The notes beneath the pieces were generated by a model. That model was not told the DNA's origin. It searched no databases and worked only from the letters and a program-made list of their open reading frames with translations. A stretch of DNA of 57,444 bases from contig CANQMP010000011.1 of the NCBI GenBank assembly GCA_947624975.1, positions 1-57,444 on the forward strand, given 5' to 3'. Origin of the DNA: Candidatus Gastranaerophilales bacterium (GTDB lineage: Bacteria; Cyanobacteriota; Vampirovibrionia; Gastranaerophilales; Gastranaerophilaceae). Numbering within the stretch: the stretch's first letter is position 1; each line of letters opens with the position of its first letter. The position numbers were made by a program, and so were the translations under genes. Of the stretch, positions 49,956 to 57,444 are shown in pieces.

Positions 49956-51544
49956 TATTTTTTCATTAATTCCATTTTCTTACGTTCTACAATTTCGTTG
50001 TGAACTTTGTTTTCGTTAAGTCTGTTTTTTACAAATCCGTACAGCAAATAAATCATCGCACCGAACCCGAGCCAAACAGGGAAAAGTAATGCCGAACCCG
50101 ACGGCTGCATTGATTTATATATCATTAATCCGCCGCAGCAAATAATTCCGAGTGCAGGCGTAATCGGTGAAAACGGAACTTTAAACGGACGGGGTCTGTC
50201 AGGATCAGTTTTTCTCAAAATAAGTATTGCGATACAAACAATTATAAATGATGTAAATGTTCCGTAATTGCAAAGTTCTGCGGCTACGTTCAGGTTTAAA
50301 GTCAAAATACCGATAACCGCAAGAATTCCGACTGTCCATGTCAACAATGCAGGAGTTTTGAATTTCGGGTGTAATCTCAAAAACCTTTGAGAAATGAAAT
50401 GATCTCTGCTCATTGCGTACAAAATTCTTGTTGCAGCCATTTCCAAAACCAAAAGAACTGACGTTAAACCCGCAAGCGAACCGATAGAAATTAATCCTGC
50501 CGCCCAGTTCATGTTATGCAAAGACATACAGTATGCCATCGGAGCTTTTAAAAATGCTGACGGAACAACGCCTGAAGTATCCTGCAACCCTGTTAACACA
50601 AGTGCAACAAGCACATAAACTATAGTTGTGATTATTAAAGAGCCTATAATTCCGACAGGCAAATCTTTTTGCGGATTTTTACATTCTTCGGCGGCTGTTG
50701 CGATTGCATCAAAACCGATATACGCAAAGAAAATTAAAAACGCACCCGCAAAAATCCCTTCAACACCGTTAGTTGCAAACGGTGTCCAATTTTCGGGTCT
50801 TACATAAAACGCACCTGCAATTACAAACAGAGCAATAACAGCCATCTTTATAACAACCATTAATCCTGCCATTTTAGCGGAATCTTTCGTTCCTTTTACA
50901 AGAATTGCAGTCATAAGAATGACTATAAGAATTGCCGGAAGGTTTATACAAACGGGGACTCCGAATATTTGCGGAAAATAGGTATCGGGGTTTTCGGCGG
51001 CAATTTTTGATGCGCTAAAAACATCGTTTACAAGCCAGGCGGGAGGATGAGCAAGCCAAGACGGCAAAATATGTTCAAATCCCGCAAGAAATTGCACAAA
51101 GTGATTTGACCATGCACACGCAACGGCTATAAATCCTATTGCATATTCAAGCATCAATACCCAACCGACCATCCATGCCGCAAACTCACCCAGTGTTGCA
51201 AATGTGTAAGTATAAGCACCGCCCGCAACAGGTATCATTGTAGCAAATTCGCTGTAGCATAATGCTGAAAATATACATGCAATCGCCGCAATTATCATCG
51301 AAACGGTTAACGCAGGCCCCGCACCGAGGCTTGAACCGTCCGCACTGCCTGCTGCGGCTATACCGACTATCGCAAAAATTCCCGAGCCGATAATTGCACC
51401 GACACCAAGAATTATCAAATCCCAAACGCCGAGAGTTTTTTCTAACCCTCCCGCCTCTGCAAGCATTTCGTCAGGATTTTTAATTCGTGTAATAGTTTTT
51501 AAAAAATTGCGGGATAAAGTCGCACGATGAAATTTTTCTGCCAT
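49955..51544 (-). CDS. APC-family amino acid permease (cationic-type)
   Basis: The 529-residue paralog of the following gene has the same plan: GVGAIIGSGIF in helix 1, SALCYSEFATMIPVAGGAYTY (written as SALCYSEF and MIPVAGGAYTY) in helices 2-3, and FFAYIGFDAIATAAEECKNP in helix 6. The N-terminus (MAEKFHRATLSRNFLKTI) is longer than in the paralog. It lies 10 nt after glyQ in the same direction and is probably co-transcribed with it. Confidence 0.93.
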   Translation of the reverse strand: MAEKFHRATLSRNFLKTITRIKNPDEMLAEAGGLEKTLGVWDLIILGVGAIIGSGIFAIVGIAAAGSADGSSLGAGPALTVSMIIAAIACIFSALCYSEFATMIPVAGGAYTYTFATLGEFAAWMVGWVLMLEYAIGFIAVACAWSNHFVQFLAGFEHILPSWLAHPPAWLVNDVFSASKIAAENPDTYFPQIFGVPVCINLPAILIVILMTAILVKGTKDSAKMAGLMVVIKMAVIALFVIAGAFYVRPENWTPFATNGVEGIFAGAFLIFFAYIGFDAIATAAEECKNPQKDLPVGIIGSLIITTIVYVLVALVLTGLQDTSGVVPSAFLKAPMAYCMSLHNMNWAAGLISIGSLAGLTSVLLVLEMAATRILYAMSRDHFISQRFLRLHPKFKTPALLTWTVGILAVIGILTLNLNVAAELCNYGTFTSFIIVCIAILILRKTDPDRPRPFKVPFSPITPALGIICCGGLMIYKSMQPSGSALLFPVWLGFGAMIYLLYGFVKNRLNENKVHNEIVERKKMELMKK

Positions 51545-51554
51545 TTATTTTCCT

Positions 51555-52427
51555 TTATTTACAAAGAGGGAAACCCATTTCCTCTCTTTGAGCTACGTAT
51601 AATCTTGCTACTGCCGAAGCCATTGTTCTGACTCTGTTAATAAAGTTTATTCGCTCGTCCTTGCTGATAACCCCTCTTGCATCAAGAAGATTAAAAGTAT
51701 GCGAGCATTTAAGAACATAATCGTAAGCAGGCAGAACAAGTTTCGCATTAATACAATTATCAACTTCTTTTTGGAATAAATCAAACATCGTGAACAGAGA
51801 TTTTGCATCACTGACTTCAAAATTGTATTTAGACTGTTCAATTTCGTTTTGGTGGAAGATTTCCCCGTATTTCAAGCTGTTATTCCACATAATGTCAAAA
51901 ACGGATTCTTTGTTTTGCAAATACATTGCGATACGTTCAAGTCCGTAAGTCAATTCGAGTGCAACGGGTTTAACTTCCACACCGCCGACCTGTTGAAAAT
52001 ACGTAAACTGAGTAATTTCCATACCGTCAAGCCAAACTTCCCAGCCGACACCTGCCGCCCCCAGAGTCGGTGATTCCCAGTTATCTTCAACAAATCTTAC
52101 ATCGTGTTCCTTCAAATCAATGCCCATAGCCTCAAGACTCTTGAGGTAAAGTTCCTGAGCGTTATCGGGAGAGGGTTTCAATATAACCTGAAACTGATAA
52201 TAATGTCCCAGTCTGTTCGGGTTTTCTCCGTAACGGGCATCTGTCGGACGTCTGCAAGGTTCAATCATTGCCGTATTCCACGGTTCGGGCCCTAACGAAC
52301 GCAAAAATGTCGCAGGGTTCATTGTAGATGCACCTTTTTCTATGTCGTAAGGCTGTTGGATTATACAGCCGTAATCCGACCAAAATTTTTGTAAATTAAA
52401 AACAAGTTCCTGAAAATTTAAAGCCAT
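51555..52427 (-). CDS. glyQ: Glycyl-tRNA synthetase alpha subunit
   Basis: GlyQ provides the catalytic half of the heterotetrameric GlyRS. At 290 residues it has family length and strongly conserved motifs: [19 protein letters not shown], then [19 protein letters not shown] and [18 protein letters not shown] (each under 20 residues). The beta subunit glyS, often adjacent, is not in this window: two permease genes follow instead. The start at 52427 lacks a good Shine-Dalgarno. Confidence 0.97.
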   Translation of the reverse strand: MALNFQELVFNLQKFWSDYGCIIQQPYDIEKGASTMNPATFLRSLGPEPWNTAMIEPCRRPTDARYGENPNRLGHYYQFQVILKPSPDNAQELYLKSLEAMGIDLKEHDVRFVEDNWESPTLGAAGVGWEVWLDGMEITQFTYFQQVGGVEVKPVALELTYGLERIAMYLQNKESVFDIMWNNSLKYGEIFHQNEIEQSKYNFEVSDAKSLFTMFDLFQKEVDNCINAKLVLPAYDYVLKCSHTFNLLDARGVISKDERINFINRVRTMASAVARLYVAQREEMGFPLCK

Positions 52428-52530
52428 AAACCTACCATAATTGTATATTTTACACTTGTCAGTTCATAATATTACAAATATAGCAAAATTGCAAATATTA
52501 TGTTTAAAAATGTTACGTTATTAAATCAAT

Positions 52531-52558
52531 AAAAAGACCTCTAAAAAGAGGTCTTTTT
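52531..52558 (-). terminator. Intrinsic terminator of rplJ-rplL
   Basis: AAAAAGACCTCT pairs perfectly with AGAGGTCTTTTT across a 4-nt loop, 18 nt after the rplL stop; it could also act on the plus strand. Confidence 0.9.
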
Positions 52559-52576
52559 ATAAAAAATTTCTGTTGA

Positions 52577-52957
52577 CTATTTAATTTCAACAGTAGCACC
52601 TGCTGCTTCAAGCTGTTTTTTAATAGCTTCGGCATCTTCTTTCTTAACGCCTTCTTTAACAGGTTTGGGAGCTCCGTCAACCAAATCTTTAGCTTCTTTC
52701 AAGCCAAGACCCGTGATAGCTCTGACTTCCTTCAATACAGCGATTTTGTTAGCGCCTGCTGCTGCTAAAACAACGGTTACTTCAGAAGCTTCATCAGCTG
52801 CAGCTGCTGCTTCACCTGCTGCTGCGGGAGCTGCTGCTACTGCTACCGGTGCTGCTGCGGATACGCCGAATTTTTCTTCCATTGCTTTTACTAATTCTGC
52901 TGCTTCAAGCAAAGTTAATTTTTCGATTGATTCCAAAATAGTTTCTACATTACTCAT
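52577..52957 (-). CDS. rplL: 50S ribosomal protein bL12 (L7/L12)
   Basis: The 126 residues are a full bL12: N-terminal dimer domain ([20 protein letters not shown]), an Ala-rich hinge at 40-55, and the C-terminal factor-binding domain ([33 protein letters not shown]). It recruits translation factors. It follows rplJ by 38 nt with an AAGGAG Shine-Dalgarno. Confidence 0.98.
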   Translation of the reverse strand: MSNVETILESIEKLTLLEAAELVKAMEEKFGVSAAAPVAVAAAPAAAGEAAAAADEASEVTVVLAAAGANKIAVLKEVRAITGLGLKEAKDLVDGAPKPVKEGVKKEDAEAIKKQLEAAGATVEIK

Positions 52958-52995
52958 TTTTATTTTTCTCCTTTTGTTTTTTTGTACGTTAAATT

Positions 52996-53517
52996 CTAAG
53001 CTGCTTTAGAATCCCTGACTGCAGCCATAGTTCTTGTAAGCTGTGACATAACAGCATTGACAGAGTTTGCAATGCCTGATGCCGGTGAATTGATAGAACC
53101 GAGCAATTTTGCAATAAGTTCTTCTTTTGAAGGCATTTTTGCCAAAGCTTCCGCTTCTTTAGCGGTAAGAAGTTTTCCGTCCAAAGCACCGCCTAAGATT
53201 ACGCCTTTTTTGGTTTCTTTAATAAAGTTAGAAACGATTTTAGCGGGGCTTACCTGATCTTGAAAACCGAAAGCTATAGCAATAGGCCCTGTCATAGACT
53301 CTGAGAGAACTTCAAAATCAGTTCCTTTAAGTGCAATTTTCGCGAGGGTATTTTTTGTTACCATGTAATCACCGCCGTCTTTTTGAAGATTTCTTCTGAG
53401 TTTGGTGATTTCTTCAACCGAATATCCTTTATATTCCGTTAAAATTGCGACTTGAGCCTTTTGAACTTTTGCTTTTATTGCTTCAATTTTTTCTGATTTA
53501 AAAGCTTTTGTTGCCAT
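52996..53517 (-). CDS. rplJ: 50S ribosomal protein uL10
   Basis: The 173-residue protein is uL10: [20 protein letters not shown] at the start, then [13 protein letters not shown] and [10 protein letters not shown]; the C-terminal helix binds bL12 dimers. The start is 53517 ([10 protein letters not shown]), with AAAGGAG 7 nt upstream; the ORF extends to 53571, but this stretch is the leader. It is autogenously controlled by the L10 leader upstream. Confidence 0.97.
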   Translation of the reverse strand: MATKAFKSEKIEAIKAKVQKAQVAILTEYKGYSVEEITKLRRNLQKDGGDYMVTKNTLAKIALKGTDFEVLSESMTGPIAIAFGFQDQVSPAKIVSNFIKETKKGVILGGALDGKLLTAKEAEALAKMPSKEELIAKLLGSINSPASGIANSVNAVMSQLTRTMAAVRDSKAA

Positions 53518-53630
53518 GTTTGCTCCTTTTGTTTTGTTTGTTCGACCCGAAAAATACAAAAAATTTTGCATTCTTCACATAAAAGACCGCAAAATTTCAC
53601 AGGTTTACATATCAATATTTCGACTGTTTG

Positions 53631-53698
53631 ACCTCGGTCAGCTTGTGTATTAAGGGGATAGTCCGAAAGGTTTTTCCCCGCTGACTGTCTGCGGTTGT
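53631..53698 (-). ncRNA. Ribosomal protein L10 leader
   Basis: On the minus strand the leader shows the conserved L10-binding elements in order: CCGCAGACAG, an internal hairpin GCGGGGA...TCCCC, TTAATA, and AAGCTGACCGAGG, in which CAGC pairs with GCTG and a kink-turn is formed. L10 (with L12) binds it to repress rplJ-rplL. It lies 114 nt before the rplJ start. Confidence 0.85.
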
Positions 53699-53709
53699 GA
53701 GAAAATTTT

Positions 53710-53715
53710 ATTATA
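53710..53715 (-). promoter_or_regulatory. -10 box of the rplJ-rplL transcript
   Basis: A perfect TATAAT on the minus strand, 12 bp before the L10 leader core. The -35 region is poor. Confidence 0.5.
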
Positions 53716-53741
53716 AAATAAAAATAAAATCAATACCTTTG

Positions 53742-54668
53742 TTAATCTTTCTTAACTATCGCCCAGACTTCTTGAATTCCGTCGATGTCGTAAGACCCTC
53801 TCAAGTGCATTGTAAAAGCTCTTTGCGGGTTTATGTCGTATCTCAAACGGAAATCGCTCATACATATTATTTCATTTTTCATGCGAAGTCCGATTAATTT
53901 TTCCAAAGCAGGGTAAACGGCAGTTTTAACATCTTTGGTGCTTTCATACGCCATAATTGCAGTATAACATTGAAGGAGCCATTTTTTCTCTTTATAATTT
54001 TGTTTTAATTTTTCGGTTGCTAACAGAATGTAGTTCAAAAGATTATCTGTTTTGTCAAAATTGTTAATTGTAATCAGCATTTTGCCGTTAACCTTTGCAA
54101 ATTTGCACTCCGTCATGTTTTTAAGTACCGAATATAAAGAGTTGTAAGCCTCATTAACTTTTGCTTTTTCGGCTTGTTCCAAATCCTCTTTTGCTGTAAA
54201 TTCGGGGAAAAGATTTTTCATTTGAAAAAGTATTAAAACCGCACCGGAATCCGTCTTTCTTAACTTCTCCTCTACTTCGTTTTGAAGTTCCGCGTTAAAG
54301 TTTTTTTCGACATTGTCTTTGACCAAATTAATTGCCACATTATTTGTTGCAATAAATAAATTCAAATAATACTTAAACTTAGCAATAAAAAAGACGATTA
54401 AGGCAGCGCACAAATCAAATACCAAAAAGCTTCCGTCGGTATAAATTCCGCCGATTTGCACATCAGTCGAGTGAATATTTCTTATTATATTTGCACAAGC
54501 ATCCGCAACAGGTTGAGCAAACTGCATTATATCAACATTCAAAAGCTCGCAAAACCAGTACGATGCCGTTATAAAAATAAGAATCATAAGCACGATTTGA
54601 ACAAAAAACATTAAATTTAATATAAATTTCAGGATACAGTTAATGATTTGAAAAATTTTTACAACCAT
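53742..54668 (-). CDS. Two-helix membrane protein, unknown
   Basis: The 308-residue protein has two N-terminal membrane helices (about 20-45, LMFFVQIVLMILIFITASYW, and 80-100, FLVFDLCAALIVFFIAKF) and a 200-residue soluble domain rich in Lys/Glu coiled-coil segments (EVEEKLRKTDSGAV). The final part (MKNEIICMSDFRLRYDINP, MHLRGSYDIDGIQEVWAIV) may be a folded beta domain. I do not recognise a family. It lies 4 nt after panC and is co-transcribed with it. Confidence 0.75.
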   Translation of the reverse strand: MVVKIFQIINCILKFILNLMFFVQIVLMILIFITASYWFCELLNVDIMQFAQPVADACANIIRNIHSTDVQIGGIYTDGSFLVFDLCAALIVFFIAKFKYYLNLFIATNNVAINLVKDNVEKNFNAELQNEVEEKLRKTDSGAVLILFQMKNLFPEFTAKEDLEQAEKAKVNEAYNSLYSVLKNMTECKFAKVNGKMLITINNFDKTDNLLNYILLATEKLKQNYKEKKWLLQCYTAIMAYESTKDVKTAVYPALEKLIGLRMKNEIICMSDFRLRYDINPQRAFTMHLRGSYDIDGIQEVWAIVKKD

Positions 54669-54672
54669 AATT

Positions 54673-55527
54673 TCACCTCAGAGATATATTATCAATAAGT
54701 CGCACACCGTTTAATTTCAGGGCAATAAACACAACGGTTGACTCATCAGCCGTTTGTTTTTCTTCGAGATTATTTTCGTCGCGAAATTCCAAATATTCAA
54801 GCGAATGATGTTCGTTGAGGAACGAATAAGCGGTTTCTGACAGTGCCTGAACATCCGTGACACCTTTTTTGTAACAATTCTTTATATTAAACAAAATTTT
54901 ACTTAAAGCGAGAGCGTGAATTTTGTCGTCTTCAGACAGGTATTTGTTTCTCGACGATAGTGCAAGTCCGCTTTCTTCACGTACTATGGGGCATGGAACT
55001 ATTTCAACGGGAATATTCAAATCCCGCACCATTTTCTGAATAATAATCAACTGTTGACGGTCTTTTTCGCCGAAAAATGCGAAATCAGGCTGAACAATGT
55101 TAAACAGTTTATTTACAACCGTGCAAACACCGTCAAAGTGTCCCACTCTTGATTTTCCGCATAACTTATCGGTGTAAAAATAAGGCGGAACAACGTATGT
55201 CAAAAAATCGTTGGAAAGAATATGTCCTTCGCCGTACATTTCTTTTGGTGATGGTGCAAAAACTATGTCTACACCTGCATTTTCGCAAAGTTTTACATCC
55301 TCTTGCAAAGTTCTCGGGTACTTGTCTAAATCCTCGCCTGCACAGAATTGTATAGGGTTTACGAATATGGAAACAACGGTTTTGTCACAAGTTTGAACGG
55401 ATTTTTCAATAAGACTCTTGTGTCCGTTGTGTAAAGCGCCCATCGTAGGTACTAAACCCACTTTCAGACCTTGTTTTTTCCACTCTTTTATATGCTCTCT
55501 AACTTGTGAAATTTCATGAACCAACAT
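54673..55527 (-). CDS. panC: Pantothenate synthetase
   Basis: PanC ligates pantoate and beta-alanine using ATP, the last step to vitamin B5. The 284 residues show the nucleotidyltransferase motif VPTMGALHNGHKSLI (26-40), NPIQFCAGEDLDKYPRT near 72, FFGEKDRQQL near 150 and the late SSRNKYLS near 187. The length is typical. It heads a two-gene unit with the membrane protein downstream. Confidence 0.97.
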   Translation of the reverse strand: MLVHEISQVREHIKEWKKQGLKVGLVPTMGALHNGHKSLIEKSVQTCDKTVVSIFVNPIQFCAGEDLDKYPRTLQEDVKLCENAGVDIVFAPSPKEMYGEGHILSNDFLTYVVPPYFYTDKLCGKSRVGHFDGVCTVVNKLFNIVQPDFAFFGEKDRQQLIIIQKMVRDLNIPVEIVPCPIVREESGLALSSRNKYLSEDDKIHALALSKILFNIKNCYKKGVTDVQALSETAYSFLNEHHSLEYLEFRDENNLEEKQTADESTVVFIALKLNGVRLIDNISLR

Positions 55528-55589
55528 ACTGAATTTATAACATAAAAAGAAAGCATATTCAAATTTTTTTATGCTGATGAAAAGTCGTG

Positions 55590-55797
55590 TTAAACATTAG
55601 CTTCCTCCCTGCCAGGGGAAGGGGCTGGGGTGCATCCCGTCATTGCGAGTGAATGCTCCGGCTTATTGACTCCCTCCCCAATGGACTCTGCCGAGCGAAT
55701 TTATTCCCTCCCCTAATGGGGAGGGCAGGGGTGGGGTGCAATTATTTCGGTGCTTTAGCACCCGTAACGAACTTCTCACCTTTCACTATTCACTATA
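55590..55797. repeat. Cluster of dispersed GC-rich repeats in the panC-prepilin gap
   Basis: The 350-bp gap contains several repeat pieces: CCTGCCAGGGGAAGGGG near 55608, GTCATTGCGAG at 55639, CCTCCCCTAATGGGGAGGG (a 7-bp stem) near 55707, and GGGGTGGGGTGCAATTATTT onwards at 55728-55761, which recurs exactly at 57056-57089. It ends in the TTCACTATTCACT tract. No gene is seen. Confidence 0.75.
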
Positions 55798-55819
55798 AAA
55801 CATTTTTTATCTACCCCTC

Positions 55820-55847
55820 TTGCATTTTTTGAAGAATCAGGTATAAT
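55820..55847 (+). promoter_or_regulatory. Promoter of the phase-variable prepilin gene
   Basis: TTGCAT (55820-55825), a 16-bp spacer and TATAAT (55842-55847), 32 bp before the ATG at 55880. Confidence 0.65.
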
Positions 55848-55879
55848 AAAGATGTAAAAAAATAGAAAGGGGAAAAAAT

Positions 55880-56015
55880 ATGAAAAAGAAGATAACAACA
55901 GTATTTAGCACATCGGGGGGGGGGGGGATTCGCTCCTAGTAAGGGTTTTAGCGGTATCCTAGCTCCAAAAGACAAGAAATTATCAAAAATTTTTCGGGTT
56001 GAGGGAAATTCCCTC
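55880..56015 (+). pseudogene. Upstream 5' segment of the prepilin gene, out of frame at a 13-G tract
   Basis: An ATG at 55880 with a GAAAGGGG Shine-Dalgarno opens a frame MKKKITTVFSTSG that meets a TAG at 55937. At 55915-55927 there are 13 G. With 12 G (or 15) the frame runs without a stop into the prepilin at 56016, adding 45 residues. So the gene may be switched off in this copy by one base, or the base count is a sequencing error. Confidence 0.65.
55915..55927. repeat. Homopolymeric tract of 13 G
   Basis: The only long G-run in an otherwise AT-rich sequence, placed 35 bp inside a coding start. Tracts of this size slip frequently during replication and are used as phase switches in bacterial surface genes. 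Confidence 0.95.
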
Positions 56016-56786
56016 ATGGAAAAACCCACTCAAACAAACCTTTTCAAAGGAGAAAGAAATAGATATATTCCTTTTCTCAAAAAAGGAATATTTATATGGG
56101 GTAAAACTAAAAAAGCTGCCTTCACTCTCGCCGAGGTTCTAATCACCCTAGCTATTATCGGTGTTGTTGCAGCGATGACCTTGCCTGTGCTTATAAATAA
56201 ATATCAGGAAAGAGTTACCATAACGAAAGTCAAAAAAATGTATTCAACACTTGCTAACGCTTATGAGCTTTACAAGGTTGAAAACAGTGATCCCGGAATG
56301 ATACCTTTCAATGAAGAAGGTGCAATCCAAGTTGCTGAAATTTTTAAACCTTATTTAAAAATTGCCAAAGACTGCGGTACAAGAGGTACAGGCTGTATTA
56401 AAGGCACAAAACTTAACAAAGACGGTTCTTTAGCTGGCGACGAAAACAATCCTTACGAACAATCTTATATTTATTATGTTATGACCTTAAATGACGGCTC
56501 ACAGTTGGTATTCAGAGGCGGAAGTGAGACAGCGACTTTAGATTTTGAAATCATGTATGATGCTAATTCCAATAACAATATTATGCAATTTGCACATGAC
56601 TTATTTGAATTTGACGGATATGACGGCAAAATTGCTCCAAACGGAATTAAAGATGAAAAATACAAAAATTGTCCAAGTGATGTTAATGGTTGGACTTGTA
56701 CTGCTTGGGTTGTAATGTTCGGCAATATGGATTATTTGCATTGTCCTGAAATTCTTGACGGTGAAACAAAAACTTCGTGCAACTAA
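56016..56786 (+). CDS. Prepilin-like protein, probably phase-variable
   Basis: The 256 residues include a 35-residue leader, then KKAA-FTLAEVLITLAIIGVVAAM and the shared KYQERVTITKVKKMYSTL segment (given up to 18 residues). The globular part contains Cys pairs (KDCGTRG, TGCIKG, KNCPSD, TCTAW). The ATG at 56016 is the first in frame, but its GAGGG ribosome site is locked in the perfect hairpin TGAGGGAA-A-TTCCCTCA that also covers the start; translation probably begins at 55880 when the upstream tract is in frame. It is convergent with an XRE gene at the right edge. Confidence 0.82.
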   Translation: MEKPTQTNLFKGERNRYIPFLKKGIFIWGKTKKAAFTLAEVLITLAIIGVVAAMTLPVLINKYQERVTITKVKKMYSTLANAYELYKVENSDPGMIPFNEEGAIQVAEIFKPYLKIAKDCGTRGTGCIKGTKLNKDGSLAGDENNPYEQSYIYYVMTLNDGSQLVFRGGSETATLDFEIMYDANSNNNIMQFAHDLFEFDGYDGKIAPNGIKDEKYKNCPSDVNGWTCTAWVVMFGNMDYLHCPEILDGETKTSCN

Positions 56787-56799
56787 TCATTTGAGGGGA

Positions 56800-57130
56800 T
56801 TTATGGATTGCTGCGTCGGGCTGCGCCTCGCATTAAACGGGCACGGCTCCGTCATCCTCACAATGACGGTTTGCACCCCATCTGTCCTCCGGACATCTTC
56901 CCCATTAGGGGAAGAAATGTTAAGACCCTTAAATATAAATTTAGGATAATAGAAAAGTTCCCTCCCCGGATGAACCCTACCAAGCAAAACGATTAAGTAT
57001 CGTTTTGCGAGAGGAAAATTTCTTAATAAGCCATGCGAATTTAAAAATTTCGGTTGGGGTGGGGTGCAATTATTTCGGTGCTTTAGCACACGAAACGAAC
57101 CTCTCACTTCTCACCTTTCACTTTTCACCT
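56800..57130. repeat. Cluster of dispersed repeats after the prepilin gene
   Basis: The gap 56787-57225 holds CCGTCAT-cctcaca-ATGACGG (56849-56869), CTTCCCCATTAGGGGAAG near 56909 (inverted version of the panC-side piece), AACGATTAAGTATCGTTTTGC, and the 34-bp copy of the 55728 repeat at 57056-57089 followed by CTCACTTCTCACCTTTCAC. No ORF is convincing. Confidence 0.75.
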
Positions 57131-57189
57131 TTTTAAAATTTGTTGAGGTAGAAACCCCCAACTTACAGTTTCTCACTATATTTTAGGTT

Positions 57190-57220
57190 GATGGGTGAAA
57201 TAAAAATTGTTTCACCCATC
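57190..57220 (-). terminator. Hairpin after the XRE gene
   Basis: GATGGGTGAAA (57190-57200) pairs perfectly with TTTCACCCATC (57210-57220), 6 nt after the stop on the minus strand. No T-run follows. Confidence 0.5.
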
Positions 57221-57225
57221 CTGCT

Positions 57226-57444
57226 TTACTCAGTCAATAAAAAGTCATTTCCAAGTTCAGTTTCACAAATAGCAATTAATTCGGATAATTTAATGTTCAA
57301 GCCTTCTGACATTCTTTTAATAGTAGATATTTGAGGGTCTTTTATCCCTTTTTCCATATCTGCCCACATTGATTTTGTCATGCCTATTTCTGCCGATATA
57401 AGACTTATTGATTTATTTTGTTTAAGCCTGATTTCTTTAATCTT
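57226..57444 (-). CDS. XRE-family HTH regulator, 3' part
   Basis: Seventy-two codons and a stop remain; the start lies beyond the right edge. The visible protein has the second half of an HTH_3 domain (IRLKQNKSISLISAEIGM, MWADMEKGIKDPQISTIKRM) and ends GNDFLLTE. It resembles the other XRE regulators paired with prepilins. Its divergent partner, if any, would be outside the window; within it, it is convergent with the prepilin at 56016. Confidence 0.85.
   Translation of the reverse strand, partial: KIKEIRLKQNKSISLISAEIGMTKSMWADMEKGIKDPQISTIKRMSEGLNIKLSELIAICETELGNDFLLTE

Noticed and set aside
51555..52427. Loss of GlyRS beta subunit
   Set aside because: glyS is only absent from the window; it may be elsewhere in the genome, so no conclusion is drawn.
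53518..53571. N-terminal extension of rplJ
   Set aside because: The extra 18 codons lie in the leader; uL10 starts at 53517 after a good Shine-Dalgarno.

Overview
The window looks like a chromosomal piece of an AT-rich, Gram-negative bacterium of the non-photosynthetic cyanobacterial sister group (Melainabacteria / Vampirovibrionia, probably a gut Gastranaerophilales-type organism). This is inference from gene content: a Ycf23/DUF561 protein (otherwise typical of cyanobacteria and plastids), lipid A genes (lpxD-lpxC-fabZ) and a heptose adenylyltransferase, an autotransporter and a TPS-type adhesin (so an outer membrane is present), and many prepilin-like genes with the FTLAEVLITL signature. 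No ribosomal RNA is present to confirm this.

Layout. 0-6.4 kb: a prepilin fragment with a divergent XRE regulator, a four-gene operon of exported TPR proteins plus a calcineurin-like phosphoesterase and an MBL-fold hydrolase, an HD-domain protein, a diguanylate cyclase and a periplasmic parvulin. 6.4-9 kb: small membrane proteins, tRNA-Glu(CTC), and an AT-rich pair (DUF1796-like protein plus XRE regulator) whose last gene runs into the tRNA on the opposite strand. 9-17.5 kb: housekeeping genes (dapF; rpsF-ssb-rpsR; fabZ, lpxC, lpxD; rfaE2; asd; dapB), a second prepilin/HTH cluster and, at 16.46-16.71 kb, a compact locus with the anatomy of a type I toxin-antitoxin module. 17.5-24 kb: a PC4-like gene and priA, the latter carrying an in-frame DUF559 nuclease flanked by palindromic inverted repeats; then ferritin, an amylase-like protein and a ferritin-like diiron protein. 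24-39 kb: three giant surface-type genes: a filamentous adhesin with an Asp-Thr repeat and a C-terminal PilZ domain, a 1255-residue protein with a Tyr-Ser-Gly hexapeptide repeat between two hydrophobic segments, and a 2443-residue autotransporter. 39-57 kb: MlaE-like permease, PDZ-less HtrA protease, ycf23, rpsU, a SNF2 ATPase, gpmI, two APC permeases, glyQ, rplJ-rplL with an L10 leader, panC, and three further prepilin/XRE loci, one of them with a 13-G tract.

Four things deserve attention. (1) The 435-bp DUF559 element inserted in frame just before the Walker A motif of PriA; related palindromes also occur inside a prepilin gene and in intergenic regions. (2) A candidate new type I toxin-antitoxin locus with two convergent consensus promoters, a shared bidirectional hairpin and a sequestered Shine-Dalgarno. 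(3) A recurring pairing of prepilin-like genes with small HTH regulators, each with its own palindromic candidate operator. (4) A poly-G tract that places a prepilin-like gene out of frame with its best start, predicting phase variation.
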